Shown here one piece after another: positions 38,468 through 50,659 of a DNA stretch of 64,000 bases. This DNA comes from Salvator merianae (lineage: Eukaryota > Chordata > Lepidosauria > Squamata > Teiidae). Both the position numbers and the translations under genes were made by a program. Position 1 is the first letter of the stretch. The number at the start of each line of letters is the position of its first letter. The DNA lies in NCBI GenBank assembly GCA_003586115.2, contig QVOM02000072.1, positions 2,570,361-2,634,360 on the forward strand, in the 5' to 3' direction. The notes under the pieces are model-generated. The model made no database searches. It worked only from the letters and a program-made list of their open reading frames with translations, and had not been told where the DNA came from.

Positions 38468-38982
38468 AGATCATTTCCGCACTTCTCTGGCTGGAGCAGT
38501 TGAGGTGGCAGGAATGGCCCCTCAGTCCCAGAATAAGCCTTCCGCACTTGGAAGGCTCTTCTGGGACAGGCCCCATGCTGGCTCCAAAGATCTCACGATC
38601 TTCAGAGCCAGCTTCCAGATTCTTCCATCGCTAGGAACTAAAGTTCCTACCCTCAGAGTCCTAGAGGGACTCATTTTGGCAGCACAATTTGGGGTGCTGC
38701 CAAAATGTGTTCCCCAGCTAAACTGAAACAGGCAAGTGTGCATGCTTCTGCACACCTCCCTGTTCTTTTCCAGAGCCCCCTGGAACTCTGGTAGACCTGT
38801 TAAAACGGATCTACTGGTATGCCAGTGTAGGCGGCCATTTTGACCACCTAGATCAGGCAGTGGCCTAAGCAGGAGGTGGAGCCTCTCTCTTCCACTCTTC
38901 CAGAGTATAGAAAAGAGGGTCCAGAAGAGGACTAGGTCTCCCACTATCCTGTTCCAGAGGTAGGAAAGTGCAGAAAAGGCCC
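38468..38982. mobile_element. Larger MITE with TTTC-GCACTT ends
   Basis: The ends TTTCCGCACTTCTC and the complement of GGGCCTTTTCTGCACTTTCC are inverted. The interior resembles the 56104-56626 element (GGAACTAAAGTTCC, CTCAGAG, TTTAAACG-like words). The 199-codon minus-strand frame across it is a by-product, not a gene. Confidence 0.55.
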
Positions 38983-39792
38983 TTGTCTTCTTATAAGAAC
39001 TATTTGCTTCTTCGAGATAGTTTCCACTACATGAATCAAAGCAGCTGAACATCTGTCCCACGCTAATCCAAGTTGAAGTAAAAGGGTTGCAAAATGTCCT
39101 TCTGAATACTATCTGAAGCATTCAAAATGGCCACACTCCTCTTGTGAGGGAAATCTTACACGGGAACTGGGTTTGTTAGATAAATCTTGTAGCAAGCTCA
39201 GCCCTAGAACAAGTTGAGCACTCCCCTTGATGACTTACCTTGTTTGTTGGCTGCCCCTCCCAGTCTTCTCAGAGCCTGGAGGGCCAGGGCCACCTGCTTC
39301 GGCACTGGACCATGCTGTAACATCATCCTGCAGCCCACCATGATTTGGGGCCTGCTGGGGCTTCTGCTGGACCCTGCCAGGCCTTCAAACAATAAATAGC
39401 AGCCTGTCAGAGCCTGGGGAAAGCCCTAGCAAGCCCCAAAATATGGGGAGCCACCAACTGATGTCATCACATACCCACTGCAGCATGTGGCTCCAAACTG
39501 CACTATAATGGGGAAAAAAGGGAGCATGGTTTAGGAGAATGGTCACAATTCCTCAGACATGCAGTGTTGAAAACACCCTCTCCTTAATAAGAAGTGGCAC
39601 ATATGCTGAATCACAGCAGGGTAAAGTACAACGGTGATGTAAAAATATTACACAACTTGCAATTTTGAATTTATGGAATGTCGACAAAATGGCAGATGGG
39701 AGGAGGAAGCCGAAAATAAATGGAAAAAAACTGCTAAAGCTAAAGAAGTTTGGGTTTGAAAGTTCTAAAGATAGTAACAAGGATATGTGGTA

Positions 39793-40162
39793 GGGAGCCA
39801 ACATAGCTCAGTGGTGAAGCATCCGCTTTGGAGGCAGGAGCTTCCAGGTTCAGTCCTTGGCATCTCCCTAGGAAGAGGCCGAGATAAATCATGTCCACCA
39901 TGTTGTCAAGAAAACCCACACAGCCACCAGAACCAAGTTCTGCTTGAAGATATCTTTATTTTTTAGAGCACAGCATAGTGCTTAGAGGGTTATGGGTCTG
40001 AATCCCTCATTAGCCGTGAAAATTCTCTGGGTGGCTTGAGCAAGTCACTACCTCTTAGCCTATCCGACCACACAGGGTTACAGTGAGGACAAAAATGGCA
40101 GAGAGGAATATAATTGTGAGCCACCTTGCTCTATGGGATATAAATGCTAAAAATAAATAAGC
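39793..40162 (+). mobile_element. tRNA-derived SINE with LINE-type tail
   Basis: An A box TAGCTCAGTGGTGAAGC at about 39808 and a B box GGTTCAGTCC at about 39848 form a tRNA-like head. The later part (AGTCACTACCTCTTAGCC, CACAGGGTTACAGTGAGGA, CTATGGGATATAAATGC then AATAAATAA) matches the body and tail of common squamate tRNA-headed SINEs. The middle is interrupted. Confidence 0.7.
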
Positions 40163-40164
40163 AC

Positions 40165-41928
40165 ATCAAATCTCTATGGTAAGATCCACGCTGCTGTCCC
40201 TTTGCTGCAGTCTTCCTTTATGTGGCATCGAGAGATTTGGTGAAGGCACATTCTTGCACTCAGATTGGCACCATAGATTGGCATGTATTGTACTTTGACC
40301 ACCAAAGCTGCTTAAAGCAGAGAAAGGCTCAAGTCACCTTCACGCCTCACCTGTGCGCCTTGAGGCATTTGGCTGCCTCCTGTGAAAGACACAGGCTGGC
40401 CCTAACCCAATTTTGTTAGGGAGATTTTATATTCCTGTAGAATTCAAGACAGGTTGTTCAACTGCGGAGCTTATTCAGTAAATCTAAGCAAATCCCTATC
40501 TTTGTCAAATCTTCCTCACAGCATTTTAGGGATGAATCATATAGTTGGAGAAAGAATCATATATTAAGGTGGATGCACTGTTTCCTGATGTATCAAATAC
40601 AGCGTATTTTTCGGGCTCACCAAAAACCACAAAGCCAAGCACAAATTGCTGAGTTTCAAGATCCCAGAAAGAATTCATTGAAAAGCAAACTTCGCTTCGT
40701 GTTTTTGATCTGGACCCAAGAAAAAATTATAACCATTCTCAGTTACATAGCTTTCATAACGGATTATTTAGTGCAAAATATGCATTTGTGTGTAGCAGTT
40801 TAGCATCAGCACACATTCATGCATTATAAGAGACAAGCTCACCTGGTTACATTAACACTTATGTACACTTATGTAGTTTGCAGATTTAAAGCAATTCTAA
40901 ATGTAAAAATATACATATACATATAAAAGCACATACACCTTATCAGTCCATCTAGATGTAAGATTCATTTAAAAAGATTCTTGGAACAGCAGTGGGCCAT
41001 TAGTCTAGGAAAAGAATGACAAAATTGTGCAGACAATTCCCAACCCCAAGATAGCTATTCCATTTGTGATCTAGGACACCAGATACCAGGCAATCTTACA
41101 GCAAAAGCTTCCGAAACAATGCATAGATGCATTTCATTACCATTCTTGAAATCAGTGTAAGTCACAGGATATCACCATACAACAATAACAAGATTCAGCT
41201 TACACACACTCTCTCTTTCTCTTACATACAAAACAGCCTGAAGTCACTTGATTAGATGTCAGACAAACTTGTGGGCGATAGCTTCCTGTAAATCCTCTGT
41301 ATATAAAGAATGTGACAAATCTGGAAATTCTACTACTTACAGTTTTTTAAAAATAAAAGCAGTCCGAAAAACATAGAAATAATAAATCTTATTCTAAGAA
41401 AAATAAGTTTACCTGAAAGATCATCACTAAGGTACAGTCATCCCTCATTAGTTAAGGTTTTAATTATGATGAGTTTCATGTATCCATGACTGCACAACTG
41501 TGTAGGGTTCTAGGATCTGCAACCTGCATATTTTTCACATTCACAAGTCCATGCCAGAGAATGGCGTTGTCCCGTATTCTTTCCAGAAGACAGGGTGTGA
41601 AATAGTTGGTTTCTGTTGTCCTCATTATTTGTCAGTTTTCATATATTCCGGGGATTTCCTCAGGACAAAATTCTTAACAAATAATAAAGAACATCTATAT
41701 TCCCAATCTCTGAAATACAGGAAACATAGTCAATCCTAAAAGAATGTCTCCACAATAAGACTTCTGATTATACACTTGGAACTCTGACTATAGCATCTTT
41801 GTTTTATATGCTGTTTACATAGATCAAGAGTCGTCTGTTTATTTTGGACTTTCCCTTCTATAATCTGGAATGAAAATTTGTGCTGTAGTTCAATTTGTCA
41901 TACCCCCATTCCCCCCAATCCTTGTAAC
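40165..41928. other. Non-coding stretch, no recognised features
   Basis: AT-rich sequence with short chance frames only. Confidence 0.4.
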
Positions 41929-41931
41929 ATA

Positions 41932-42316
41932 GGCTGTGTCCAGACAGGGCATATAACCTGGGGTTATCCTAGGATTATGTTGGAATTCCCATACATGTCT
42001 GTGGCAATCTCAACATAGCTCCAGGATACAGGGTGACATCACTCCCAACCCAGGTTTTCCCTATATAGCAACAGGACTTACCTTGTCTGGACGCTTGCTC
42101 CTGGGATCTGCCGCCTTTGGAATGGCCACTGTGCATGTGCAAGACCATCAAAATATCCAGATGTATGCAGCGCACCATCACGGGAGCAAGTGTCCAGACA
42201 GGTAAGTGCCCACCCTTGCCCCATGACTTCACCCTGCCATCTGGCAGGGACAATGAAAGGCAACTGCAGGATCCAAACAAGATTCCACATTTTCCTCTTG
42301 CTGTGTGGAGGCAGCC
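41932..42316. mobile_element. Harbinger-like MITE, GGCTG-TCCAGACA family, best full copy
   Basis: 385 bp with inverted ends GGCTGTGTCCAGACA and the complement of GGCTGCCTCCACACA. It is flanked by ATA on both sides (41929-41931 and 42317-42319), a 3-bp target duplication. Internal inverted blocks occur around TACCTTGTCTGGACGCTTGC and GCAAGTGTCCAGACAGGTAA. No transposase. Confidence 0.75.
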
Positions 42317-42532
42317 ATAGAGAATTCTAACAGCTGCACACTTCAATTTAACTACATGATAAAACAGATATGTGGGTGCTGGGTTCTACTTCATCTTGGT
42401 CAAGGCACATTACCTGGCAGGTGCAGATAACAACTGACAGAAAGAACGGCACAATCAGTGTTAAGTTTGCTCCTGCAAGGTAGCAAATATATCAAACTTG
42501 GGATACTGACAATAAGGAGCAAGGCTCTAACA

Positions 42533-42758
42533 CAGGGGTGGGCAAACGTTTTGACTCAGGGGCGACCCAGCGCGCCGGCGGGGCGACCCAGCGCACTGGC
42601 GTGCGTGCGGGGCGACCCAGCGCGCCGGCGTGCGTGTGGGTGGGGCGACCCAGTGCGCCGGCGTGCGGGGCCAGCCAGCGTGCCGGCGTCCGTGTGGGCT
42701 GGATTACAACGCCAAACGGGACGCATGTGGCCCGCGGGCCTTAGTTTGCCCACCCCTG
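42533..42758. mobile_element. hAT MITE, CAGGGGTGGGCAAAC family, with internal minisatellite
   Basis: 226 bp with ends CAGGGGTGGGCAAAC and GTTTGCCCACCCCTG, perfect complements over 15 bp. The 8-bp target duplication CTCTAACA is perfect (42525-42532 and 42759-42766). The interior is a G+C-rich tandem array of GGGGCGACCCAGCGCGCCGGC-like units. The repeated Arg/Ala/Gly frames here are products of the array. Confidence 0.95.
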
Positions 42759-42766
42759 CTCTAACA

Positions 42767-44106
42767 CCTTTCTCTACCATCTCAGTGTGAACACAGAAGC
42801 CCAAGTTCTGCTGCACTTCAGCACTTCCTTTCTTTTAGGAAGAAAGAGATATAAACATGCTACTACAACTGTTAGTCTCCTGAAGATGTGAGAAGACAAT
42901 AATGTTTCCCAACACTAACCTAGTTTCCCAGTTGATCTGAACTGTTGCTGCCAGTGATGTGAGTTACAGGAGTTATGCCACAAGTAGGGGCTTCCATGGA
43001 AGGCCTTGAACCCTAGAGCACCAATGCAGGTGGAGCCATCAACCATGCTGATCTGGATGGTAGTAGGAAATTTCCAAACCAGAATTTTGAAGGCCCAAGC
43101 AGAGGAGGATGCCATTGGAACTGATTGTATCAAAAGATTATATGCATCATTTATTGTTAGCTGCTGGCTACTTCTATGCCACGTGATCCTATAGGCATGT
43201 GTGGAATTCTGAAAAAAATGTAGCATGGAAAACCCCCAGAAGATGGATAAAACAAAAGAGTTTCTTGCTCCTGACCTCTGCTTAGCATTAGGAAGGGTGC
43301 TCAATTGGGTGGGAGGGATTGCTCTCAATTTCGTTCAGACGCCAAAGTATAAGTAGAAACTGCTGTGAGCACAGAAAGCAGAAGATGCATCCTTCACTTG
43401 GCAATTTTATTTCACAGGGTACAGATGCTTTCAGGGCCTTAGAAGAAGCTTTGAAAGACACATGTTTGCTCCAGGGAACTATGCCAGGAAGCTTTGCCAC
43501 AGTTTTCAATGCAATAACCTTCACCAAGCAATAGATATCTTCCGCAAGTTATTTGCTGTTCCTCTTTGCTTGTGACAGTGGGAAGCAAGTGCATAACCCC
43601 AGCTGGTGTAGTGTATTTCAGACTACTGGGAAACAAATTTTAGAAATCAGATGGCTGGATGGGAAAAAATAGATACTCTTTTTTTCTGCTGATAACTGTA
43701 TACATTTGGCGCTTTGTTCTGCAGCATCAGACAGACCTCAACTACATCCTCAAAAATATTCTTCCATGCATAGAAGAGATTCTTGTCTCTCTCTACAAAC
43801 ATATAATGGAATATACTTTATCACAAGAGTAAGGCAAATCTCGCCTCCACCTTAATGGTACTTTTACTAAAGTGGTGGAAGAGACAAGAAGGAATTGAAT
43901 CTAGATTCTAGAACATTCTTGTTTCCCATCTCATAACTTTATCCTTTCACCATATGCCTCTGGCCTTTGTAAGAGGTCAAGCAACCTTATGGCAATGCTG
44001 GGATTTGAATTTGGGTACAAATCTGGTTCTTCATATAATCCATTTTCAGCATGGACTATGCTAAAAATTATTCTGAGTACAGGTTTGCTCACAAGATGCT
44101 TCAAAC
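42767..44106. other. Non-coding stretch, no recognised features
   Basis: Overlapping frames at 42915-43328 (minus) and 43006-43194 (plus) show no domain or splice support. Confidence 0.35.
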
Positions 44107-44109
44107 TGA

Positions 44110-44226
44110 GGCTGCATCCAGATGTCACTTATTTATTCTGCTACATTTGGATATTCCAGAATATCCAGGGATTATTGTGGAATATCCAAATATAGTTGAC
44201 TAAGTAAGTAATGTCTGGGTACAGTC
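44110..44226. mobile_element. Short MITE, GGCTG-TCCAGACA family
   Basis: A 117-bp palindromic element with ends GGCTGCATCCAGATGTCACTTA and the complement of GACTGTACCCAGACATTACTTA, and a central TTCCAGAATATCC-like inverted block. TGA flanks both sides (44107-44109 and 44227-44229). It is an internally deleted relative of 8593-8913. Confidence 0.8.
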
Positions 44227-44229
44227 TGA

Positions 44230-46295
44230 GAAGAAAGACAATTTCTGCCAATTCCTCCTTTTCCTTAAAGTCTTGGAAAACTCACTACAAGACAGAGCAT
44301 GAGCTGGCAAAGGAAAATCTGGCAAAAATTAGATCTTTGGAGTCAGTCCTCCAATGGGACCTCAGTCTTTTCTATAAGTGGAAGAAAATGCTTCTATTTA
44401 TGAAGGGACTGTTTATGGACTGAATTATACACTCAAAATTCAAAATGAAAACACAGACTGTCGTGTCCTTTGAATGTGCATGCTATGGCAAACGTCCATA
44501 TACAACAGTGTAATTAAATCGATTCTTTTTTGCACTTTTCTTTTTTACATTAGCTGTGGCCACTATCACTTCTGTTTGAGAAAGGGACTTCCCCATCTTA
44601 CCAAAGGGGGAATTCCCTCAAGCAAATGCATCACTTTCTTTAAGAAATCCCAAAGCAGACACACAATGTCTTCTTGTTTAAGTACTTTCTATGCATATTA
44701 TGTTATTGAAACATCTGCATCCTTTTCAAAAATAATTCAAACCAGGCAAAAACCCAACCCCCAGCTTGCTGCAAAATCATACTGCCTCAATATTTGCAAA
44801 GGCATCCCCAAATGCAGAAGGAACTAGTTGTCCTGTAACAGGAAAAGAAGTGGGATGGGAAGGTTAAGTGTACCTTAGCCTTTGTAAATAGCCTTTGTCT
44901 CTGTAAACTAAAATAAAAAGGACAAAACAAATATTACAGCTGATAACACCAAGATCATTTTAGAAATTACACCATACTTAGAACTGATTCCTTTGGAAAC
45001 AGAAGCTGTCGTGAAAAGGAAGAAATCTTTTTCTTTATTATCAGCATCCACAAAGGAAGCTTGGAAAGATGGGTTTTTTTTTTGTATCCCAAGGTGCAAT
45101 TCTATTTCAACAGAGGTTACATTAGCCAGTGCATAAACTGGTTTGGGCAGTTGCTGAAATGCAGTAAATAGAGGAAGTAATGGGAGAGAAAATAATCAAT
45201 TGTATGAGATTTCTATGCATACCCACGTGACATCTCCATTCCATAAACTTAGCATCTTCCTAGCAGCTGGCACATGAACTAAAAGACCGGTATTCCAAAT
45301 GCAACGGCAGCCCATAGATCAGGGCTGCAATTAAAAGCCTCACTGTTTGTCCCCTAGCCAAACTGCGTCCCTATGCCCAGTGGACCAGCTATAGTTTGGA
45401 CAATGAAATGTGAGTTTTGAACATGGTTACATCTTCATGCCAGCAGCAGCCTTGTACTACTGGCTGCAAATATCAAAAAGACAAGAGTCTGAAATACAAG
45501 AATTGTTGGCATTTTTAAAGTACCTGCTTTTTTAATGTAAAACACCCAAGTCAGCAGAATAAGCACAACAGAATCTGGCATAATGCATTTTCATTGCTCT
45601 TGTTTTTGATATTATATGTCTGGGCAATGGAGACACTTCCTCATATAAGGCACCCCTTTTGTTTACTCTTGCATGAATGTGTGCCTTGTGGAAATGCAGC
45701 TGAGGGCAGGGAGGGGCAGAGGAGGTTCACTGGTGGAAGGAGCAGCTACCTCAAGCATGATCTCTCCAACACAAAACCTCCAGGAGCACAAAGTAGGGGA
45801 GACAGCAATTTGTGGTACAGGAGGAACCATGGACACAGATACTTTGTGCTATCTAAGGCAATCTTGGAGCCTTGTGGTCCTGACAGAAAAGCTCACAGAA
45901 GACTTTCTGGCCAGCAAGCTCCACGTGTTGTTTTCCTTTTGGCAACAGTACAGGATTTGTCGCTTTCATTTTCCAGGATGTTGTTCTATTTCCAAGTCTA
46001 GCCTATAGCCTGTTGCTGCGCTTCTCCAAGAACTACAGAACTTCCACCTACACAATGCTTGGTGGGCCAAAATTACAGAAACTAGAGTCCACTTGGGATG
46101 CAGATTAGAAGATGAAGTGCTTTCTGCTGCCTTGGGAACTGCACTGTGTTGGAGGACTCCACAGCCTGAAGTACAGCATAGAATAATAAAAAGGAACCTA
46201 GCATTCAGAACAATTGGCAATGAGGCCCTCCAACTCCACTGGTCTTAATGCAAACATTATGAGTGACAGAAAAGAAAAATAGAAACATGAATGAT
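44230..46295. other. Non-coding stretch, no recognised features
   Basis: Frames at 45594-46008 overlap in two registers and lack domains. Confidence 0.35.
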
Positions 46296-46303
46296 GTTAA
46301 TAC

Positions 46304-46452
46304 CAGTGGCGGCCGCCGGCTTTAAGCCCAGGGGTTCATGCCCTACCTAGTGACCTGCTGTGGCAGTACAAAGGCTCGGAGGCCCCGTGAACAGCCATGG
46401 CGTGCTTTGCGCGGGTGCGAACACCTGGGCTTAAAGCCAGCGGCCACCGCTG
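46304..46452. mobile_element. hAT MITE, CAGTGGCGGCCGCCGG family
   Basis: A 149-bp element with about 40-bp inverted ends (CAGTGGCGGCCGCCGGCTTT and the complement of CAGCGGTGGCCGCTGGCTTT). The 8-bp target duplication GTTAATAC is perfect (46296-46303 and 46453-46460). CpG-rich interior. Confidence 0.95.
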
Positions 46453-47202
46453 GTTAATACAACACCATTTTTTTCTCTGTGCATCTAAACTGGAAATATG
46501 CGAAGTGGACTGGTGCATATATTTTGTGTGATCGCACCTTGGGCTTTCCTTCAGGCACAAAAAACTGGAGACCAGGCCTAGTTAACTGAAAATAAACTCA
46601 GGATTCATCTCACCAAATCATTACATAAGCCGCTTACCATCCTGAGAATCTTTAAAGAACTGCCAGTTTTGTGATGTTTTATGTCATTCTTTTGCAATGA
46701 AAATTTTAAGTGTTGAATATTGCCCAAACTTATTTAAATGCTTGTACAGAAAGGTCCCATAAAAAGGCTCACATGCTGCAAATGCTTTTCCTAGTAATAC
46801 GTTGTTCTTTGGGTAGCTAAAAATCACAGGTATCTCAGCTCCAGCAATGCAGCCTTAAGGCTACAAATACCAGATGTGTGTGGGAGGAGAGAAACCATTT
46901 TGAATGGAAGAACAGGGGAAAGTCATTTCACAAAAATTCTCTAGGAAAAGAACAGCAGCAGTTCCTGTAGAAACAGTCATAGAATTGTCTAATACTCTCT
47001 TGCATCTGCTACATTAGAAGAGAAGACCTCATCATGAACCCAGTTGCTAATTCTCAAGGATTTTACATTCTATATTAAGTAAGGGCTGTTTTGTCATAAA
47101 TTTCTAGATTTTATTTGTCACATTTATGTCTGGTTTGGTGACTTTTATTGTTATTTTTTTAAGGAAATGGCTAGACCTAGGATTTGCCAGCATCTAACCC
47201 AC

Positions 47203-47640
47203 ATAAGAACATAAGAGGAACTCCACCGGATCAGGCCATGACCCATCCTGTCTCACTCAGTGGCCCACCAATTGCTCCTGGGCATTCTCAAGCAGAAGGC
47301 AAAGGCAAAACCTTCACCTGCTCTTGACTCCTCACAAATGGTTTTACAGACATCCTGCCTGTCTTTCCACTCTGGAGGCAGTACCTAGGCATCCATTCTG
47401 GTAGCCATTGATGTACCTGTCCTCCACGAATTTGTCTAACACTTTCTTATGCTGGCTGCTGTCACCACTTATTCAGGCAGTTAATTCCATAGACCAATGG
47501 CCTGCTGGGTGAAAAAAATCCTCCTCCTAGCTGTCCTGCCCATCAGTTTCATAGAGTGCTCCCTGATTCTAGCGTTGTGCAACAGAGAAAATATTTTCTC
47601 TTTATCCACCTTTTTCTCACCATGCATGCACTTGGTCATG
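47203..47640 (-). mobile_element. CR1-type LINE, 3' end
   Basis: It starts with ATAAGAACATAAGAGGAACTCC, then the reverse of the common 3' UTR. It then carries reverse coding remnants (TTAATTCCATAGACCAATGG corresponds to the WNL block; TGCAACAGAGAAAATATTTTC to the EKxFSL block). Same family and orientation as 2212-2715. Confidence 0.8.
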
Positions 47641-47756
47641 GAAACTCACAGGGTGACTTAGGCTCTTGCAGCCTAACATGTCTTTTAGGGTTATTTTCAA
47701 TATAAAATGGAACTGGGGGAAATAAGGTGTACTTTTTAGAGGAAAAACAGAATAAG

Positions 47757-47788
47757 GCTATTATTATTATTGTTGTTGTTGTTGTTGA
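47757..47788. repeat. (ATT)n(GTT)n microsatellite
   Basis: A short run of TAT/ATT units passes into about five TTG units. Confidence 0.85.
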
Positions 47789-48429
47789 AACTGTTCCTGC
47801 TGTTAGCCAATTGGACTGCCACTGGAATAGAACAGGTAAATACACTACAAGCAATAAACAATGACAATTTCTAATGCAAACAATCTATTAAAGCTTGATT
47901 ACATTAATTGATTACAGCAGGAATAAATTTTCTGCCCACCACCATGCATAGTGCAGGACACAGGGTCTACACTACCAAAAAAGTGATGTGACTTTGCCTT
48001 TACATTTCCAACTTCCTCTAAACTCAGACGGCCAGTGTTAGAAGATATATAGTCAAAACAATTGTGGATATATAGTCCACAATTATACTATCAGCATACT
48101 TAGGAAAAGAGGAAAAAGAATCCCTACAGATGTACATTAAAAATAAACCCTGAAACCTTAGTAGAGCATAAAGTGAGACAGAAATACAAATAAGAAATAA
48201 ATGCCTAAGGAAAACAGAGTAGAGCTAACCTAGTACTTGTACTTCAGGTGAAAATGTAAAGCAAGGTTTAAGTGGCAGTAGTAAAGAAAGGTACGTGGTT
48301 CTTGAAAAGAGTGGCTGGAAGGAACCCTGAACAGGAACACTCTCTCAGAGGACTTTATTGTTTGAAGACACTGAATTGAAGCGAACTCTTGGTGACCACA
48401 TGGAGATACCCATGTAGTGTTCCTGGCTT

Positions 48430-48525
48430 CGCATTATCTTTTTGTAGGAGGACATTAGGAATCAAATTTGGGACCTTTTGTTTTCCAGGCAATCGCCCTA
48501 CCCTTGAGCTATGGCCACTCCTGTG
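48430..48525 (-). mobile_element. tRNA-derived SINE head
   Basis: On the minus strand an A box (TAGCTCAAGGGTAGGGCG) and a B-box-like segment (TTTGATTCC) are about 40 bases apart, as in tRNA-derived SINEs. The tail is not clear. It is not a functional tRNA: no cloverleaf is preserved. Confidence 0.55.
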
Positions 48526-49142
48526 TAAGAGGATACAATCCAACATTTTATTGAAGGCTTTATTGCACATAAAACACTGTGTACTAGGCATATCACCCAG
48601 TGAAAGAACGCTTCATTCATCATAAAGTAGAAACAGTGCTGAAGCATGAGCACATATGTTGCTTTTTGACTACAGCGTGTCACAGCAGACTCTCTTAAAA
48701 GCCGTTCCTTCTGGAAAAGTCTCTTTAATAACAGTATTTGCCTCCTACAGTTTCTGTCAGTATTGTCCTTCTGTTTAAAGGGAGGCCTGTTGTTTTCCCC
48801 CTCCTTCCTCATAATCCCCTTACCTTTTGTGTTGCTGTCCTTCAGATTTTAAGCCTGTGAAGAGATGGCTCTACCATTATGTGAACTTGGTGGCCCCCTG
48901 AGGCCTCATACGCACAAGGGCCCAGACATCATGTTGGTGGTGTTCTTCAGGATAAATCACCCTGGCAAGGCAGGCTTCCACTCTGCCCAAAGCACATTAA
49001 ATGCCACAGCCACATTACCTACTGCTTCTTGCAACACAGAGGGAAAGCGTGTTGAAGGGAGCAGACATATGACTTCCACCATGGGCCTTGCTCACTTTAG
49101 AGCTACTTCTGCCTTTGAACAGAACCTGGCTTAATTATCAGT

Positions 49143-49440
49143 GGGCCTTTTTGCACTTTCACCATGGAATGTTCTCCAGCAGAACAGACCTCGTAGCACG
49201 ACAACCATTCGCACTGCGAGGTCTGGAACATACCGGCAATGAGCTACCAGCGTTCACAGTGCAAATGCTGGCAGCCTGCGCTAGGACAGCGGCCAGGAAA
49301 ACTTCCAGTCACTGCCATGGCGGCCAGGAATGTGGCGTAATTGTGCAGCCACAGCCAGCCAGCGTTTGCACCCAGAAGAGTCCAGCTGCTCTTGGTACAA
49401 CTGTGAAGCACAATTTTATGGAGTTCCCCTTCTCCAAGAC
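49143..49440. mobile_element. Harbinger-like MITE, GGGCCT-end family, copy 3
   Basis: The left end GGGCCTTTTTGCACTTTCACC and interior words (GCGTTCACAGTGCAAATGCT, CAGTCACTGCCATGGC, AGAGTCCAGCTGCTC) match the 336-724 copy. The right end is not found. Frames on both strands over it are by-products. Confidence 0.6.
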
Positions 49441-50442
49441 CAACATTTTTATAATTTTGCCTACATGCATCACTCACTCCACCCTCATCCCAGAACAGAG
49501 GAGTCTGGACTATGAGGAAATAATTTTTAAAAGTTACAGCACTCTTTTTCCCAGTCCCCATTGGTTTAATGTACAGTTGTACTTCCATTTAATGTGCTTT
49601 CTACCAATAGTTTCATTAAGGCACAAACCGACAGATTGTGACCTGCATCGATTTTCACAACCCTACTGATTAGCTGTTGTGCAGTTTTCCACCAAAAAAG
49701 TCATTGGCTTGCATTGGGTTGACCAACTTGCTTGAAAAATTACATTAATTTGAATAGGGAATTGGCCTCTCAGTTCAAGTCAGTGTAGTAGAGAAGACTG
49801 GACCAGTGTTGTGGTTTCCTGCCAAATCTCAGAGGGCAGCTCTACAGCATGCCTGGCCCTTCTCCACTCCAGTACCCATTTTCCCACATGCACAGTTACA
49901 GTAAGCAAGTGCTTGGTTGCTCAACATGTGAAAACAAGTACTGATTCTTGCTTTGCATGGTTGACTGCTTTTGAGTAAAGTATGGAGTAGACTGGGTCAC
50001 TGGTCTGTGTTTATGTTTGTGTGTTAAGTCTGCTTGCTATTATTTGCTGTGTGTGGTGTCTGCTGCAGCTGGTAACTGAATGACTCGGTTCCTCAATGAG
50101 TGCAGAGTGGGTTTTGGTGTGTATGCATATGTGTACATGTTCATGCACTGGTATGGCCTCTTCCTGCACACATCTTTTGCTTGCCTTGCACATGTTTCTT
50201 TGCTGAGCAAATTTTGGTGCAAAATTTATTTTTTCTGCACATGCCTTTTTTTCGCCTGTGTGTGCTTTGTGAAAGAAACGGCTCCAACACATGCTGCCAG
50301 CAGGTCAGAGGCTCACGCAGTGGCCCCGATGATCCTCTTCAGAAATGATCAAAGACTGGAGTAATTTTCCTTCCTACCATTGCTGTTGCTTTGACACTGA
50401 ATTCCTGTCTGATGTGTAGGGAGAGGATGTAGGCAACTTGAG

Positions 50443-50650
50443 TGGCATTTGTGCGTTTCAGTGCTACAGACTATGAAAAATCCTTGTCTGAGTATGAGGA
50501 AGGCTGGCATCATGCATGGCACTGTGTATTCAGCACTGCAGGTTGTGAAAAACCTTGTGTGCATGTGAAAAGCACTGGCATCTGAAACAGCATCTGTGTA
50601 TTTCAGCAGTGCATCCTGCGAAAACTCCTTACTTGGGTGTGGGTTCATAC
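50443..50650 (+). repeat. Degenerate tandem repeat, about 62-71 bp period
   Basis: Three diverged units begin with TGGCAT at 50443, 50505 and 50576. Each holds a CAGTGCT/CAGCACTGCA-like word followed by TGTGAAAA or GCGAAAA and CCTTGT/CCTTAC. Confidence 0.55.
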
Positions 50651-50659
50651 TGCAGGCAT

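Noticed and set aside
38522..39121. 199-codon minus-strand frame
   Set aside because: It spans a MITE with inverted ends; no homology recognised and no splice support.
39793..39870. Possible tRNA gene (A and B boxes)
   Set aside because: The sequence does not fold into a full cloverleaf and carries a SINE body and LINE-type tail, so it is a tRNA-derived SINE.
42458..42816. Arg/Ala/Gly-rich frames on both strands
   Set aside because: They translate the tandem array inside the hAT MITE.
50080..50364. Cys/Phe-rich 82-94 codon frames on the plus strand
   Set aside because: They overlap in two registers in T- and TG-rich DNA, with no signal peptide plus domain pattern or splice sites.
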